A DNA stretch of 64,000 nucleotides from Rivularia sp034931125 (GCF_034931125.1 NZ_JAYGHM010000006.1:62001-126000); one strand, 5' to 3'. Positions 17,595 to 26,916 are shown, numbered from the stretch's first letter. The notes: generated by a model not told the origin, from the letters alone. Made by a program: numbers and translations.

Positions 17595-19052
17595 TTAGTC
17601 CTTTTTCACTACTGATTCAGTGCTAACGGTAGCTTCGTCGATGGGAACCCATGCGGTGTGGAAACTTCCTTCTTTGTCGGTACGCTCATAGGTATGTGCG
17701 CCGAAGTAGTCGCGTTGTGCCTGAGTAAGGTTTTGAGGCAATTTCTCGCGTCTGTAGCTATCGAAGTAATCCAAAGATGCGCTGAATGCGGGAACGGCGA
17801 TTCCTAATTTAGCTGCGGTAATAATTACTTCACGCCAAGCGTCTTGTCGATCGAGAATTGTTTGCTTGAATTCGGGAGCTAACAACAAGTTGGGCAATGA
17901 AGGATTTTGGTCAAATGCTTTCTTGATTTTGTTCAAGAATCTAGCACGAATGATACAACCACCTTTCCAAATCCGTGCCATTTCACCAAGATTCAAGTTG
18001 TAGTTAAACTCATTGGAAGCTTTGTATAACAGCGCCATACCTTGAGCGTAGGAGCAGATTTTGGAACAGTAAAGAGCATCGCGCACCATGTTGATAAACT
18101 TCTTGGTGTCGCCTTCGTACTTACCGCTAGGACCAGAAATTTGCTTGGATGCTGCAACCCGTTCCTGCTTGTAGGATGACATAATCCGGGCGTTTACTGC
18201 TGCAATAATTGTAGGAATTGGTACACCCAAGTTAAGTGCATCTACTGCTGTCCAGCGTCCGGTACCTTTTTGTCCGGCTGCATCAACAATTAAATCTACT
18301 AAAGGTAAACCAGTTTCTTCGTCAATGTAGGGGAAAATATCGGCAGTGATTTCAATCAAGAATGAATCTAATTCCTCTGTGGTATTCCACTCGGCGAAAA
18401 CTTCATGTAGCTGATTGTGATCTAAACCTGCGACATTTTTTAATAAATCGTAGGCTTCTGCAATTAACTGCATATCACCGTACTCAATACCGTTGTGAAC
18501 CATTTTGACATAATGTCCGGCACCGCCAGGTCCGCAATAGGCAACACAAGGACCGTCGTCAACCTGCGCTGCGATTTTGGTGAAGATGGGAGATAGATAC
18601 TCATAAGAGCTTTCGGTACCTCCAGGCATCAAGGAAGGACCGTTGAGCGCTCCTTCTTCACCACCACTAACACCCATGCCGATGAAGCGAAAACCTTGGG
18701 GTTCTAATTCGCGGGTGCGTCGTTCAGTATCTTCGTACAGCGAGTTACCACCATCGATAATGATGTCACCTTCATCTAGTAATGGCTTGAGTTGCTCAAT
18801 TACCGCATCAACTGGCTTTCCAGCTTTCACCATCACCAAGATTTTGCGGGGACGTTCTAATAAGCCCACAAACTCTTCTAAGGTATACCCAGCTTTTACA
18901 TTTCTACCTTGGGCGCGTTCCTTCATGAACGCATCAGTTTTTTCACGCGAGCGATTATAAACTGCGATCGGGAAGCCGTTACGCTCTACGTTCAGAGCGA
19001 TATTTTCTCCCATAACAGCTAATCCAATCACACCAAAGCTTTGTAGTGTCAT
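17595..19052 (-). CDS. gnd: 6-phosphogluconate dehydrogenase, decarboxylating
   Basis: 485 residues, typical of the long NADP-dependent form. Seen: NADP-binding GVIGLAVMGENIALN at the N-terminus, IDGGNSLYEDTERR, the substrate loop GVSGGEEGALNGPSLMPGG (near residue 130), catalytic GHYVKMVHNGIEYGDMQ (near 182), and the C-terminal KGTGRWTAVDALNLGVPIP. It converts 6-phosphogluconate to ribulose 5-phosphate, making NADPH in the oxidative pentose phosphate pathway, important for dark and heterocyst metabolism. It is monocistronic with a strong terminator. Confidence 0.96.
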   Translation of the reverse strand: MTLQSFGVIGLAVMGENIALNVERNGFPIAVYNRSREKTDAFMKERAQGRNVKAGYTLEEFVGLLERPRKILVMVKAGKPVDAVIEQLKPLLDEGDIIIDGGNSLYEDTERRTRELEPQGFRFIGMGVSGGEEGALNGPSLMPGGTESSYEYLSPIFTKIAAQVDDGPCVAYCGPGGAGHYVKMVHNGIEYGDMQLIAEAYDLLKNVAGLDHNQLHEVFAEWNTTEELDSFLIEITADIFPYIDEETGLPLVDLIVDAAGQKGTGRWTAVDALNLGVPIPTIIAAVNARIMSSYKQERVAASKQISGPSGKYEGDTKKFINMVRDALYCSKICSYAQGMALLYKASNEFNYNLNLGEMARIWKGGCIIRARFLNKIKKAFDQNPSLPNLLLAPEFKQTILDRQDAWREVIITAAKLGIAVPAFSASLDYFDSYRREKLPQNLTQAQRDYFGAHTYERTDKEGSFHTAWVPIDEATVSTESVVKKD

Positions 19053-19254
19053 AAATTTTTTCTGGCTAACTCTTCCAAATTCTTTCTTTTATCTCTTAGG
19101 GTAGTCCGATAATTTCGGTTCACTCCTAAAGAAGACATTAAGAGTTTATTTAAAGACTAAAAATGCACTATGGATACACATAATTATTTTTAATTTGTAT
19201 ATCAGTCAACATTTTACTTGTAGAATTCGCTAAATTAAAGTGTTTAACATAAAA

Positions 19255-19410
19255 AATGGGAAAGTGAGAATGGGGCATTACAGATGGGGCATTGGGCATA
19301 GGGGGATGGGGAGACAATTGCCAATTCGCAATTAATAACTCCTCACTCCTAACTCCTAACTCCTATTCCCTATTCCCAGTCCAAAATCCAAAATCTAAAA
19401 TCTAAAATCT
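19255..19410. repeat. Short tandem repeats upstream of ycf66
   Basis: GGGGCAT/GGGGATG units, CTCCTAA heptamers and AATCTAAA octamers run to within 10 bases of the ycf66 ATG. With 19053-19254, which is AT-rich and has no visible gene, they make up the whole gnd-ycf66 spacer. Confidence 0.8.
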
Positions 19411-19419
19411 AAAATTCTG

Positions 19420-20145
19420 ATGACACACATTCTGGCGTTAATAGTCGGTTTTGGCAGTTTAGCAATCTACCTAACGGCTTTCTTTTTTCCTGAAGTTCAC
19501 CGCAAAAATGATTTTATCTTGAGTGGTGTAGGATTGTTTTACGCCCTTGTATTATGGGTGTTTGCGCCGCGTATCGGTGGATGGTTTTTCTTGGGTCAAT
19601 TGGCTGCGGTTGCTTTATTAATTTGGTTTGGTTGGCAAACTTTTTCGTTGCGTCGTCAAATTACTCCCGCAATGCAGCAAACCCCGCTACCCACCACAGA
19701 CGTGGTGAAAAGTAATATTTCGCTGCAAGAACGTATGGGAGGATTGGTTAAGAGTGTAAGCAATATCTTGCCTGGAAAAAAAGACCGGGTAGAAACTCAA
19801 ACTGCTATTCAACCACCAACTACAACCACCACTGAGGATACAACTGCTGCAACAATAGGCAAATCTTTAGTTGACGCGATTGATGAAGATAGTTCTACTT
19901 TTGTATCGGATACATCCGTTGTTGTTGTTGATAATACTGCCGCAACCGCTACAGATGAAACAGTCCTACAGGCTATCCCACCAGAACCTCCGCCGCAAGA
20001 ACTTGTAGAAGCGGCGGCTGAAAATTTTGATGTAGAAGAAAAAACTATACCCCCAATAGCAGAAATCGCTCCTGATGCCGAATTTGCTCCTCCTGCGGCA
20101 GATCCAGATGAAGAAATTCCACCAAAAGATCTACCTCAAGGATGA
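19420..20145 (+). CDS. ycf66: Ycf66 family membrane protein
   Basis: 241 residues. Residues 1-85 match Ycf66: a first membrane helix (ILALIVGFGSLAIYLTAFF), EVHRKNDFILSGVGLFYALVLW, a third hydrophobic segment around GGWFFLGQLAAVALLIWFGWQTFSLR. The C-terminal 150 residues are low-complexity, rich in Thr, Ala, Pro and Glu, and probably disordered. Ycf66 is conserved in cyanobacteria and some plastid genomes; its function is unknown. A hairpin follows the stop codon. Confidence 0.85.
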   Translation: MTHILALIVGFGSLAIYLTAFFFPEVHRKNDFILSGVGLFYALVLWVFAPRIGGWFFLGQLAAVALLIWFGWQTFSLRRQITPAMQQTPLPTTDVVKSNISLQERMGGLVKSVSNILPGKKDRVETQTAIQPPTTTTTEDTTAATIGKSLVDAIDEDSSTFVSDTSVVVVDNTAATATDETVLQAIPPEPPPQELVEAAAENFDVEEKTIPPIAEIAPDAEFAPPAADPDEEIPPKDLPQG

Positions 20146-20200
20146 CTAAACAAGCAAAATTACTTGTTGTTGTCAAACCAATATATAAGTAAATGTAAAT

Positions 20201-20227
20201 CCCCTCCAAAGAAGTTTTCCGGAGGGG
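20201..20227 (+). terminator. Terminator downstream of ycf66
   Basis: CCCCTCC (20201-20207) pairs with GGAGGGG (20221-20227), 13-base loop, followed by ATATTTGTTTG. It begins 56 bases after the stop. Confidence 0.5.
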
Positions 20228-20242
20228 ATATTTGTTTGTCAA

Positions 20243-20403
20243 TCAATTTTGGATTTTAGATTTTAGATTTTGGATTTTGGATTGAGAGTTAGGAGTTAGG
20301 AGTTATTAATTGCGAATTGCGTTCGCGAAGCGTCTCCCGAAGGGAGAAATTGGTAATTGTCTCCCCATCCCCCCATCTCCCCATCCCCCCATCCCCCATC
20401 TCC
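20243..20403. repeat. Tandem repeats and mosaic palindrome between ycf66 and ferredoxin
   Basis: GATTTTAGATTTTGG units, GAGTTAG heptamers, a GCGTTCGCGAAGCGTCTCCC-type mosaic palindrome (near 20319-20345) and CATCCCCC/CATCTCCC units end exactly at the ferredoxin stop codon. Confidence 0.8.
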
Positions 20404-20631
20404 CTATTGCGGTGTTTTCTGTAATTCGGGCTGTTCTTCTGGAAGAATCGCTCCTTCTACGGGACAAACTTGGATGCAAATACCGCAGTCAATACAGGTA
20501 GCAAAGTCAATCCAAAACCAATCGGTTCCTTTGACGTTTTTACCTGGTCCCGGATGAATGCAAGCTACTGGACAAGCCTCTACGCAATCCGCAACACCTT
20601 CACAAACATCAGTAACAATTGTGTGTGCCAT
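20404..20631 (-). CDS. Bacterial-type 4Fe-4S ferredoxin
   Basis: 75 residues. Two cluster-binding blocks are visible: CEGVADCVEACPVACIHPG near residue 10 and CIDCGICIQVCPVEGAI near residue 46, giving two [4Fe-4S] or [3Fe-4S]/[4Fe-4S] sites. GAGGGG four bases ahead of ATG is a strong ribosome binding site. It is a small soluble electron carrier; its partners are unknown. It is transcribed toward the repeat tract and is separated from hisZ by 130 bases. The stop codon lies at the edge of the CATCTCCC repeats. Confidence 0.9.
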   Translation of the reverse strand: MAHTIVTDVCEGVADCVEACPVACIHPGPGKNVKGTDWFWIDFATCIDCGICIQVCPVEGAILPEEQPELQKTPQ

Positions 20632-20761
20632 GTTTCCCCTCTCTTTTCAGCGAACAGTCAACAGTTAACCACAGTTCAATAATTTGTTATAAATCATCGG
20701 GTTTGTGATTTTGAGCAATTCATTAACTACTCTAAACTGTAAACCTTCCATAAGTAACTGC

Positions 20762-21979
20762 TCACTGCTTACTGCTCACTGATTCAATGGTTTTTGAACC
20801 GTCGGCTTTGATCCAAGCAATTTGAGCGATTCCTCTTTTGCTTGCGTATTCTTGAACGGAATCAGCATCAGATCCTCCTAGTTCCATTTCAACTCTGACT
20901 AAGTGAGTAGAGGAACGTAGTTTCTCAGCGTAAGCAAAAGCACTGGCGATCGCGCTGCTATTTTCTGGTACCACTAACCAGTTGCTTGCTGGTGTGGTTT
21001 GCGGTAATTGCCCAGAAGTTGATAATACGTGGTATAAATCTTCAATAAATAAAGCGAAGCCGGTACCGGGAATGTTTTTACCTTGGGGATGATACAGCCC
21101 TAAAAGCTGATCGTAACGTCCGCCGCTGCCTATAACCCGCGCCTGGTTATCTACAGTGCTAACTACTTCAAATATAATTCCCGTGTAGTAGTCAAAGGTT
21201 TGAATCAAGCTAAGGTCGAGAATCAGGGAATTTCCTTGAGATTCGATCAACTTTACTAAAGCAGAAAGGTTATTCACCGCTTCTTGCTGCTGGGAGTCGA
21301 GATTTAAAGTATTAATTTTTTGTAAAACGTCCGCACTTTTACCGCGTAAATCCAAGATGATTTTGGCGCGTTCGCGAAGTTCTTCACTCAGAGGCAAGGT
21401 ATCTATCGCTACTCTGTCTAAGTTTGCGATCGCGCTGCGGATTTTAGTTTGTAAGTCAGCGGGGAAGGGTTTGAGTAAGGACTGGGTAATTCCGGCTTCC
21501 CCGACAATTAAATGCCAATTTTGTAGCTGGAGTGCTTGTAAGCAAGCGGCTGCTAACAGCAAAACTTCTGCATCTGCGACTAAACCACCACCACCTAAAA
21601 GTTCAACTCCTGCTTGATAAAACTCTTGCTGACGATTGTGTTTAGATTCCGGAGTTCGTCCAAATACGTTGGCATTATAATACAAACGCTGGGGATAGTG
21701 GTCAGTCATCCGCGTCACAACTGTACGAGCGATAGAAGCCGTTAGTTCTGGACGTAATCCCAATTCGTCTTCTTGAATATTCTGTAATTGAATTACCGTT
21801 GAGCGTTCAATTGCACCTCCCGCCATTAAGGTGTCAATACGTTCTAAGGTTGAGGTAATAATTCTGTGATAACCCCAACCGTGAAACACTTGTTCTAGTC
21901 TGTCTTCAATCCAGCGTTTTTGAGCTACGTCTATTGGTAATAAATCCCTAGCTCCAGCAGGAGGTTGATACACCATCAT
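20762..21979 (-). CDS. hisZ: ATP phosphoribosyltransferase regulatory subunit HisZ
   Basis: 405 residues. The class II histidyl-tRNA synthetase-like fold begins MMVYQPPAGARDLLPIDVAQK and shows motif 2-like ELGLRPELTASIARTV and RVIGSGGRYDQLLGLY. The C-terminal anticodon-binding domain expected of HisRS is reduced, and the HisS-specific RNA-binding features are missing, as in HisZ, which activates the short HisG in histidine biosynthesis. The start overlaps the stop of the upstream J-domain gene (ATGATG), so the two are translationally coupled. The last residues (SVSSKQ) and stop are read from GTGAGCAGTAAGCAGTGAG-type repeat units. Confidence 0.88.
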   Translation of the reverse strand: MMVYQPPAGARDLLPIDVAQKRWIEDRLEQVFHGWGYHRIITSTLERIDTLMAGGAIERSTVIQLQNIQEDELGLRPELTASIARTVVTRMTDHYPQRLYYNANVFGRTPESKHNRQQEFYQAGVELLGGGGLVADAEVLLLAAACLQALQLQNWHLIVGEAGITQSLLKPFPADLQTKIRSAIANLDRVAIDTLPLSEELRERAKIILDLRGKSADVLQKINTLNLDSQQQEAVNNLSALVKLIESQGNSLILDLSLIQTFDYYTGIIFEVVSTVDNQARVIGSGGRYDQLLGLYHPQGKNIPGTGFALFIEDLYHVLSTSGQLPQTTPASNWLVVPENSSAIASAFAYAEKLRSSTHLVRVEMELGGSDADSVQEYASKRGIAQIAWIKADGSKTIESVSSKQ

Positions 21980-22914
21980 TTTTTCTTTCCACCAAATAAA
22001 CCACCGAACAAACCACCACTATCAGGTTTTGGAGATTTACCCGCAGCAGCACCAACCGTAGTTTTTTTGTTCGTGCTAGATGCAGTCTTCCCTAAAGCCT
22101 TGTCAATTTTAGTTTTTGCTTCCAACGCAGTTTGGTCTTTAGGATCTAATTGTAAAGCACGGTCGAAATGGATTTTTGCCATCTTAGTTTGATTTTGCTT
22201 CAAATAGATGGTTCCCATCAAGCTATGACAATGACTGTTATTTGGCTGCATCTTTAAAGCATCCTTTAACTCTACACAAGCTTTTGACAGTTGATTCTTT
22301 AAAACCAGTTCTTGAGCGCGACGCATATACCCAGTAAAAACTGGATCTTCCTTGGGCTGTGGTGGTGTGTAATGATTTGTATTAGCAGTAGTATTCGAGT
22401 TAGCTTGAGAAGCACTTGCAGACCCTGTATTTAATGGTTTATCAGCAGTTCGCATCAAATAGACCAAATTCAACTCGCTAATTTGGGCGATCGCGTCTAA
22501 AACCTGTGTTAAAGATTTATATTGAACTTTACCTATTTGCGATATAGCATTCCGATAAGCGCTGTCAAAATTAGGTGTCGAAGCTAACTGTTTGGCATTA
22601 TCAGTAGTTAGTTCTGGTTTGGACTCTTTTGCCAGATGCTTTGCCATTTGCATTAAAACAGCGTGATGTTCGGCACGACTTCTATCTTGATATAGATGTT
22701 CGTAAGCTGGATTTACCAGTTTTGAGAGCAATTGACTCGCTAAATGCTTTTCCTTATCGCTAACCGCAGCACAGCTATCGGGATGCAGACTACGCGCAAT
22801 TTGAAGATAGCGTTTGCGGATTTCGGGAGCATCCGCATCCAACCGAACACATAAAACTGCATGATGATCTACCAAGTCGTATTTAAATAGACCGCGTTCT
22901 ATTTGGAAAGACAT
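21976..22914 (-). CDS. J-domain protein with TPR repeats
   Basis: 312 residues. A short J domain covers about residues 12-75, with the Hsp70-activating HPD motif at 44-46 (ARSLHPDS). A Pro/Ala/Thr-rich linker follows. Two tetratricopeptide-like repeats lie around residues 195-275 (AQELVLKNQLSKACVELKDAL, then SLMGTIYLKQNQTKMAKIHF). The tail has a Gly/Lys-rich GGLFGGLFGGKKK end. It probably recruits DnaK to clients bound by the TPRs. It shares an overlapping stop/start with hisZ, so expression is linked, but no functional link is known. Confidence 0.85.
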   Translation of the reverse strand: MSFQIERGLFKYDLVDHHAVLCVRLDADAPEIRKRYLQIARSLHPDSCAAVSDKEKHLASQLLSKLVNPAYEHLYQDRSRAEHHAVLMQMAKHLAKESKPELTTDNAKQLASTPNFDSAYRNAISQIGKVQYKSLTQVLDAIAQISELNLVYLMRTADKPLNTGSASASQANSNTTANTNHYTPPQPKEDPVFTGYMRRAQELVLKNQLSKACVELKDALKMQPNNSHCHSLMGTIYLKQNQTKMAKIHFDRALQLDPKDQTALEAKTKIDKALGKTASSTNKKTTVGAAAGKSPKPDSGGLFGGLFGGKKK

Positions 22915-23360
22915 AAAAGTGATTTTATACTAAAAGCGAACATTAATCTTACTAGTTTACTTCCCCTCCTTGGCTATTTGTCAGTAGTTGATAGCCCTGA
23001 ATTTATAAATTAATTACCAGTATCAGTTATCGGTCAAGAGTCCGAAAATCACTTTATTTTTAGCTTTTAAATTACTATTCGTCATAAAATTTCCAAAATT
23101 TCAGGGAATATAACGATGTTCCAAAAATAAAAGATTTTTCGTTTACGACGAATTACTGATTTTGTCTAATTAGGTTGCGACTATTTATACTAATGAGTAT
23201 TTGTCAATTTGGTTAATTTTTATGGACTTTAAATTTAGGTAAAGAAACCCCGTTTAAAAGATCAAAAAAATACACGAATAATCCACATTTCTACCTTATT
23301 GAGTTGAAAAGCTAGTCACTATACCTCATACTGTTGAGTGAAATATTACTCAATAAGATT
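22915..23360. other. Spacer before the nuclease gene, no gene seen
   Basis: About 450 AT-rich bases separating divergent genes. No tandem repeats and no clear hairpin. It holds the promoters for the J-domain/hisZ unit and for the nuclease. Confidence 0.45.
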
Positions 23361-24620
23361 ATGGCAGGCTACAATCCCGACTTTCTAGGGAATGGGATTA
23401 ACCTTCCCGTACCCAGCTTTGCTCCATCTCTCGCAGGTGATGTCCTCCGCAGTTCCCTATTAGAAGATGATATTTTTGCTAGCTATATTAACTACTCGAT
23501 CATTACCCATCGCATTAGGCGATCGCCAATTGTTGCTTGCTTCAATCTCGATCAGAATCTGACCAAAGATGTAGCCAGAAGTCGGGATTGGAACATTGAT
23601 ACCCGTATCGGTGCGGATTTTCAACTTGATAACGACTACTATCGCAGCAATCCTTGGGATAGAGGACATTTAGCCAGACGACGTAGTATAGCTTGGGGAG
23701 AAACCGAACGGGAAGCCAAGCGAGCTTCAGATGAGACATTTTACTATTCCAATGCATCGCTACAGCATGAAAACTTTAATCAAGATGAATGGCTAGCGTT
23801 GGAAAATTGGGTTTTTGACCTGAATTTAGATAGCAACGGTAAAATTAGCGTTTTTTGTGGGCCAGTCTATGGCGATTTTTCTCGCACCATTACCCCACCG
23901 GGAAGAGAATCTGCATTGATTCCTTCAGCTTTCTTTAAGGTTGTTTGCTTTGTAAATAAAGATACTAATGAGCTTGATGTCCGTGCTTTTCTAATGTTTC
24001 AAGATGAGGAAGCTTTAAAGGACAAGCTCGGAAATAAATTGTTCAATTTTCAAACTTATCAGGTAACAATTACTGAAATTGAAAGATTAACGGGTTTAGA
24101 ATTTGATGACGAGATTTACGAGAAAAATCCTTTGTTGTTTAATGAAAATCCCGAAAAGCGAGAGCTACTTAATATCCAACAATTTCCCGAACGGATTGAA
24201 GTTGATGCACCATACGAAATGATTGCCAAAGGTGAACCCAGACACTCAGTTGCTATAGATAATGCTGCCATTTTTATAGCTGCTGCAATGGTGAATCCGT
24301 CGGGAGATGAACGGGAATCGGAATGGGTTTCTATAATTAATCTTTCTTCGGAACCAGTTAATTTGGAAAGCTGGACATTATCGGATACGAAGCACAAGCC
24401 ATTACAGCTAAATTCAATTTTGAAAGAGCAACAAAGAATATTACAACCAGGGGAAGCTTTGAGAATACAGCCTTTAAATCCGGTGATGTTATCTAATAGT
24501 GGTGGGGTAATTAGTCTTTACGACAATCAAGGTAAAGGGAGACGAATTGATAGAGTTAGTTACACCGCGAAAGATGTTGAGCGGGAGGATATTACCGTGA
24601 GATTTCTGCGTCGGGGTTGA
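23361..24620 (+). CDS. DNA/RNA non-specific endonuclease (EndoG/NucA type) with C-terminal lamin-tail domain
   Basis: 419 residues from ATG at 23361; a TTG nine codons upstream is an alternative, and neither start has a clear ribosome binding site. The beta-beta-alpha-metal nuclease domain (about 40-240) has the DRGH motif in WDRGHLARR (His about residue 103), with the metal-ligand Asn region SNASLQHENFNQDEW downstream and VFCGPVYGD. Residues about 285-415 form a lamin-tail-like Ig fold (EWVSIINLSSEPVNLESWTL...LQPGEALRI). No signal peptide is obvious. It degrades DNA and RNA without sequence preference; the lamin-tail domain may bind surfaces or nucleic acid. Confidence 0.85.
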   Translation: MAGYNPDFLGNGINLPVPSFAPSLAGDVLRSSLLEDDIFASYINYSIITHRIRRSPIVACFNLDQNLTKDVARSRDWNIDTRIGADFQLDNDYYRSNPWDRGHLARRRSIAWGETEREAKRASDETFYYSNASLQHENFNQDEWLALENWVFDLNLDSNGKISVFCGPVYGDFSRTITPPGRESALIPSAFFKVVCFVNKDTNELDVRAFLMFQDEEALKDKLGNKLFNFQTYQVTITEIERLTGLEFDDEIYEKNPLLFNENPEKRELLNIQQFPERIEVDAPYEMIAKGEPRHSVAIDNAAIFIAAAMVNPSGDERESEWVSIINLSSEPVNLESWTLSDTKHKPLQLNSILKEQQRILQPGEALRIQPLNPVMLSNSGGVISLYDNQGKGRRIDRVSYTAKDVEREDITVRFLRRG

Positions 24621-25050
24621 TTTTTCGCGTCTATTCCGGGAATTAATTCTTTTTAGATTGGAAGAGTTCCATCATATTGGTTCTCTTCCTCCAGGGGAAG
24701 TTGATTTAATCTCAAATCTTACACCATTCTCGTCAAGTTCACATTTCCACCTTCAAATCAATTTCAAGGCGGTTATTACTAATGGTGACGAGCAGTTTAA
24801 TTATTTTCACAGAAACAATACGTAATATTTGTGATGCAGATGGTAGCATTAAAGCAAAAAAATACGTATTATGGTTAAATTTCAAATTGTCATCAGGGTT
24901 TTCCCTAGCTTTTGGAACAACTCAACATCTACATGGTTCCAGTAGAATTAGAAACTTCAATAAAAAAGTCAGTTAAACCCAAAATAATATAAATAAAAAT
25001 TCAAGGAGCAATGACGTTTAAATTTAAGCGGAAATAATTCGGTAAGTCGA
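24621..25050. other. Spacer with decayed sequence
   Basis: About 430 bases. One 64-codon ATG frame (24782-24976) shows no recognisable domain and no ribosome binding site, so I do not call it. No tandem repeats. It leads into the metacaspase remnant. Confidence 0.35.
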
Positions 25051-25227
25051 ATGGGTAGAAATTGGGCGATCGCGATCGGCATAAATTATTATTACAATTT
25101 GCAACCTCTTAAATATGCTCAGCGAGATGCTAAAGCGATGGAAAATTGGTTTAAGCGGAGCGTTAAAAATTTTTTTTCAGAAATTGAGATTATTAAATAT
25201 TTTGAAATTTTTATAATAAGTACTTAG
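25051..25227 (+). pseudogene. N-terminal remnant of a caspase-like (peptidase C14) protein
   Basis: 58 codons begin MGRNWAIAIGINYYYNLQPL followed by KYAQRDAKAMENWF, the standard opening of cyanobacterial metacaspase/caspase-fold proteins. The frame then drifts into AT-rich sequence and stops before either catalytic residue (His in the FFAGHG segment, Cys in the later block). Nothing downstream resumes the frame; the restriction-like gene begins 165 bases on. This is a 5' fragment left after deletion, normally part of a protein of several hundred residues. Confidence 0.7.
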
Positions 25228-25272
25228 GCAAAATTAATTGTGTCATTGCGAGTTAAACGTTAGCTGAAAGCT

Positions 25273-25309
25273 TTCCCGTTCACCGCAAGGTGTCCCGTAG
25301 GGAAGGGTA
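25273..25309. repeat. Interspersed mosaic repeat, copy 2
   Basis: Same 37 bases as 3792-3828 (TTCCCGTTCACCGCAAGGTG...GGGAAGGGTA). It lies between the caspase remnant and the restriction-like gene, at the point where the remnant is cut off. Confidence 0.75.
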
Positions 25310-25391
25310 GCAATCTCAAAGTGTTGCGATTGCTTCGGTGTCGCTCGCAATGACGGTAAATAATTTTGCATACCCACTTAGTAAATTCCCC

Positions 25392-26036
25392 ATGACACAG
25401 ACAAAAGCCATCACGGATGCGATTACCACTTTAACGGATGTAGAAAACCGCTTTGGATTCGTCCGTATTGAAGACGATCAGTTTTTCTCGGAGTGGTGCG
25501 AGGAATTACCAAATCTTACCGAAACGGAAAAAGAAAACCTTGATGTGCTGCGACGCAGGTATATTTATCATCGCGCTGATGGGAATTTACTGGAGGGAAC
25601 GGTTATGCTGTTGCTGGTTTCCCCGTTACTTGCACTAGCTGGGTTTTACGATTCTCCCTTCCGTATTAAAGCAGAAGAATCAGTTAATTTGGTGGTGGAT
25701 GATGGTGAAGAAGTTCTGCGGAGAAGAATTGATGTTTTGGTTTTGCTGTCGAGATTGTGGGTAATGGTGTTGGAATCGAAAAAAACCACTTTGTCAGTTT
25801 TCACTGCTTTACCGCAAGCTTTGGCTTATTTGATGGCAAATCCTAATCCTAATTTACCTGTATATGGAATGGTGACAAATGGAGACGATATTTTATTTAT
25901 CAAGGTAGTACAGGAAGATACTCCACAGTATAATTTGTCACGGGTATTTGCTCCGTTTACTTCAGCGAAAGAGCTTTATATTGTTTTACAAATTCTGAAG
26001 AAATTCGGTCAATCGATTTTGGATTTTGGATTTTAG
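25392..26036 (+). CDS. Restriction-endonuclease-like protein (PD-(D/E)XK type)
   Basis: 214 residues from ATG at 25392 (MTQTKAITDAITT); an upstream frame extension of 18 codons is repeat-derived. The sequence RRRIDVLVLLSRLWVMVLESKKT near residue 105 fits a PD-(D/E)XK nuclease core (Asp, then ExK). Cyanobacteria carry many stand-alone proteins of this kind annotated as restriction endonuclease subunit R. No methyltransferase or helicase is nearby, so it is not a complete type I or II system. The last residues (ILDFGF) and the stop are read from GATTTTGGATTTTAG repeats. Confidence 0.65.
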   Translation: MTQTKAITDAITTLTDVENRFGFVRIEDDQFFSEWCEELPNLTETEKENLDVLRRRYIYHRADGNLLEGTVMLLLVSPLLALAGFYDSPFRIKAEESVNLVVDDGEEVLRRRIDVLVLLSRLWVMVLESKKTTLSVFTALPQALAYLMANPNPNLPVYGMVTNGDDILFIKVVQEDTPQYNLSRVFAPFTSAKELYIVLQILKKFGQSILDFGF

Positions 26037-26100
26037 ATTTTAGATTGATTCTACAGATAACTGGAATGGTGCGGTACGCTCCGCTAACAACACCCTACTT

Positions 26101-26916
26101 TTACTTTTTCTTTACTTCCCATACTTTATGAGCTTCACCCAATTCCTCACTCAAACTTTGATGAATATGACCGTTAGTAGCGAGAATTCTTCCCGATTCC
26201 ATATTGAAATCGCTACCGTCATACGCTGTAACTTTACCCCCAGCTTCCCGTAAAATAATCACCCCAGCAGTTATATCCCACGGTGAAAGACCTCTTTCCC
26301 AATATCCATCCAAACGTCCGCAAGCAACATAAGCTAAATCAAGTGCAGCGGAACCACCACGTCTTACTCCTTGAGTTAAATCAGTGAGATGACAAAATTC
26401 CGTATAGTTGTTATCAGAAGTCTCGCGGCGGTCATAAGCGAAACCACTAACTAATAAACTTTTACTTAATTCGGAAGTATTAGAAACACTTATCGGACGG
26501 CGATTACAGCTTGCTCCCAAACCTTGAGCGGCGCAGTATAATTCATTATGAGAAGGGTCGTAAATGACACCAACTTGCGGAACACCATTAATCAAAAGCC
26601 CAATCGAAACGGCAAAAAATGGGTATTCGTGAGCGAAATTAGTCGTACCATCCAAAGGGTCAATAGCCCAAAGATATTCTTGATTTTGATTGCCTAACTT
26701 TCCAGATTCTTCAGCAAGAATAGCGTGTTCGGGGAAATGACGGCGTAAAGTTTCCAAAACCACAGCTTCCGAAGCCTTATCGGCTGCTGTAACTAAATCC
26801 CCTGGACGTTTTTCCGCAGTTTTATCTTCCACCTTACCCAAATAACCTTGTAAAACAGCACCACCAGCCAGCGCTGCTTCTGTGGCAATATCTAGAAAAA
26901 TTTGTAAATCAGCCAT
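26101..26916 (-). CDS. suhB: Inositol monophosphatase family protein
   Basis: 271 residues. Conserved metal- and phosphate-binding motifs are in place: DLVTAADKASE (near 40), ILAEESG (near 66), WAIDPLDGTTNFAHEYPFFAVSI (near 84) and SPWDITAGVIILREAGG (near 208). Length and motifs fit IMPase/SuhB, hydrolysing inositol phosphates and possibly other small phosphates; some cyanobacterial paralogs act on sugar bisphosphates. Tandem heptamers (AAAGGTC) occupy its upstream side. Confidence 0.87.
   Translation of the reverse strand: MADLQIFLDIATEAALAGGAVLQGYLGKVEDKTAEKRPGDLVTAADKASEAVVLETLRRHFPEHAILAEESGKLGNQNQEYLWAIDPLDGTTNFAHEYPFFAVSIGLLINGVPQVGVIYDPSHNELYCAAQGLGASCNRRPISVSNTSELSKSLLVSGFAYDRRETSDNNYTEFCHLTDLTQGVRRGGSAALDLAYVACGRLDGYWERGLSPWDITAGVIILREAGGKVTAYDGSDFNMESGRILATNGHIHQSLSEELGEAHKVWEVKKK

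Noticed and set aside
20310..20682. Several 63-75-codon plus-strand frames around the ferredoxin
   Set aside because: Translated tandem repeats and antisense of the ferredoxin.
24782..24976. 64-codon ATG frame
   Set aside because: No domain, no binding site and unlike neighbouring coding composition; left as part of the spacer.
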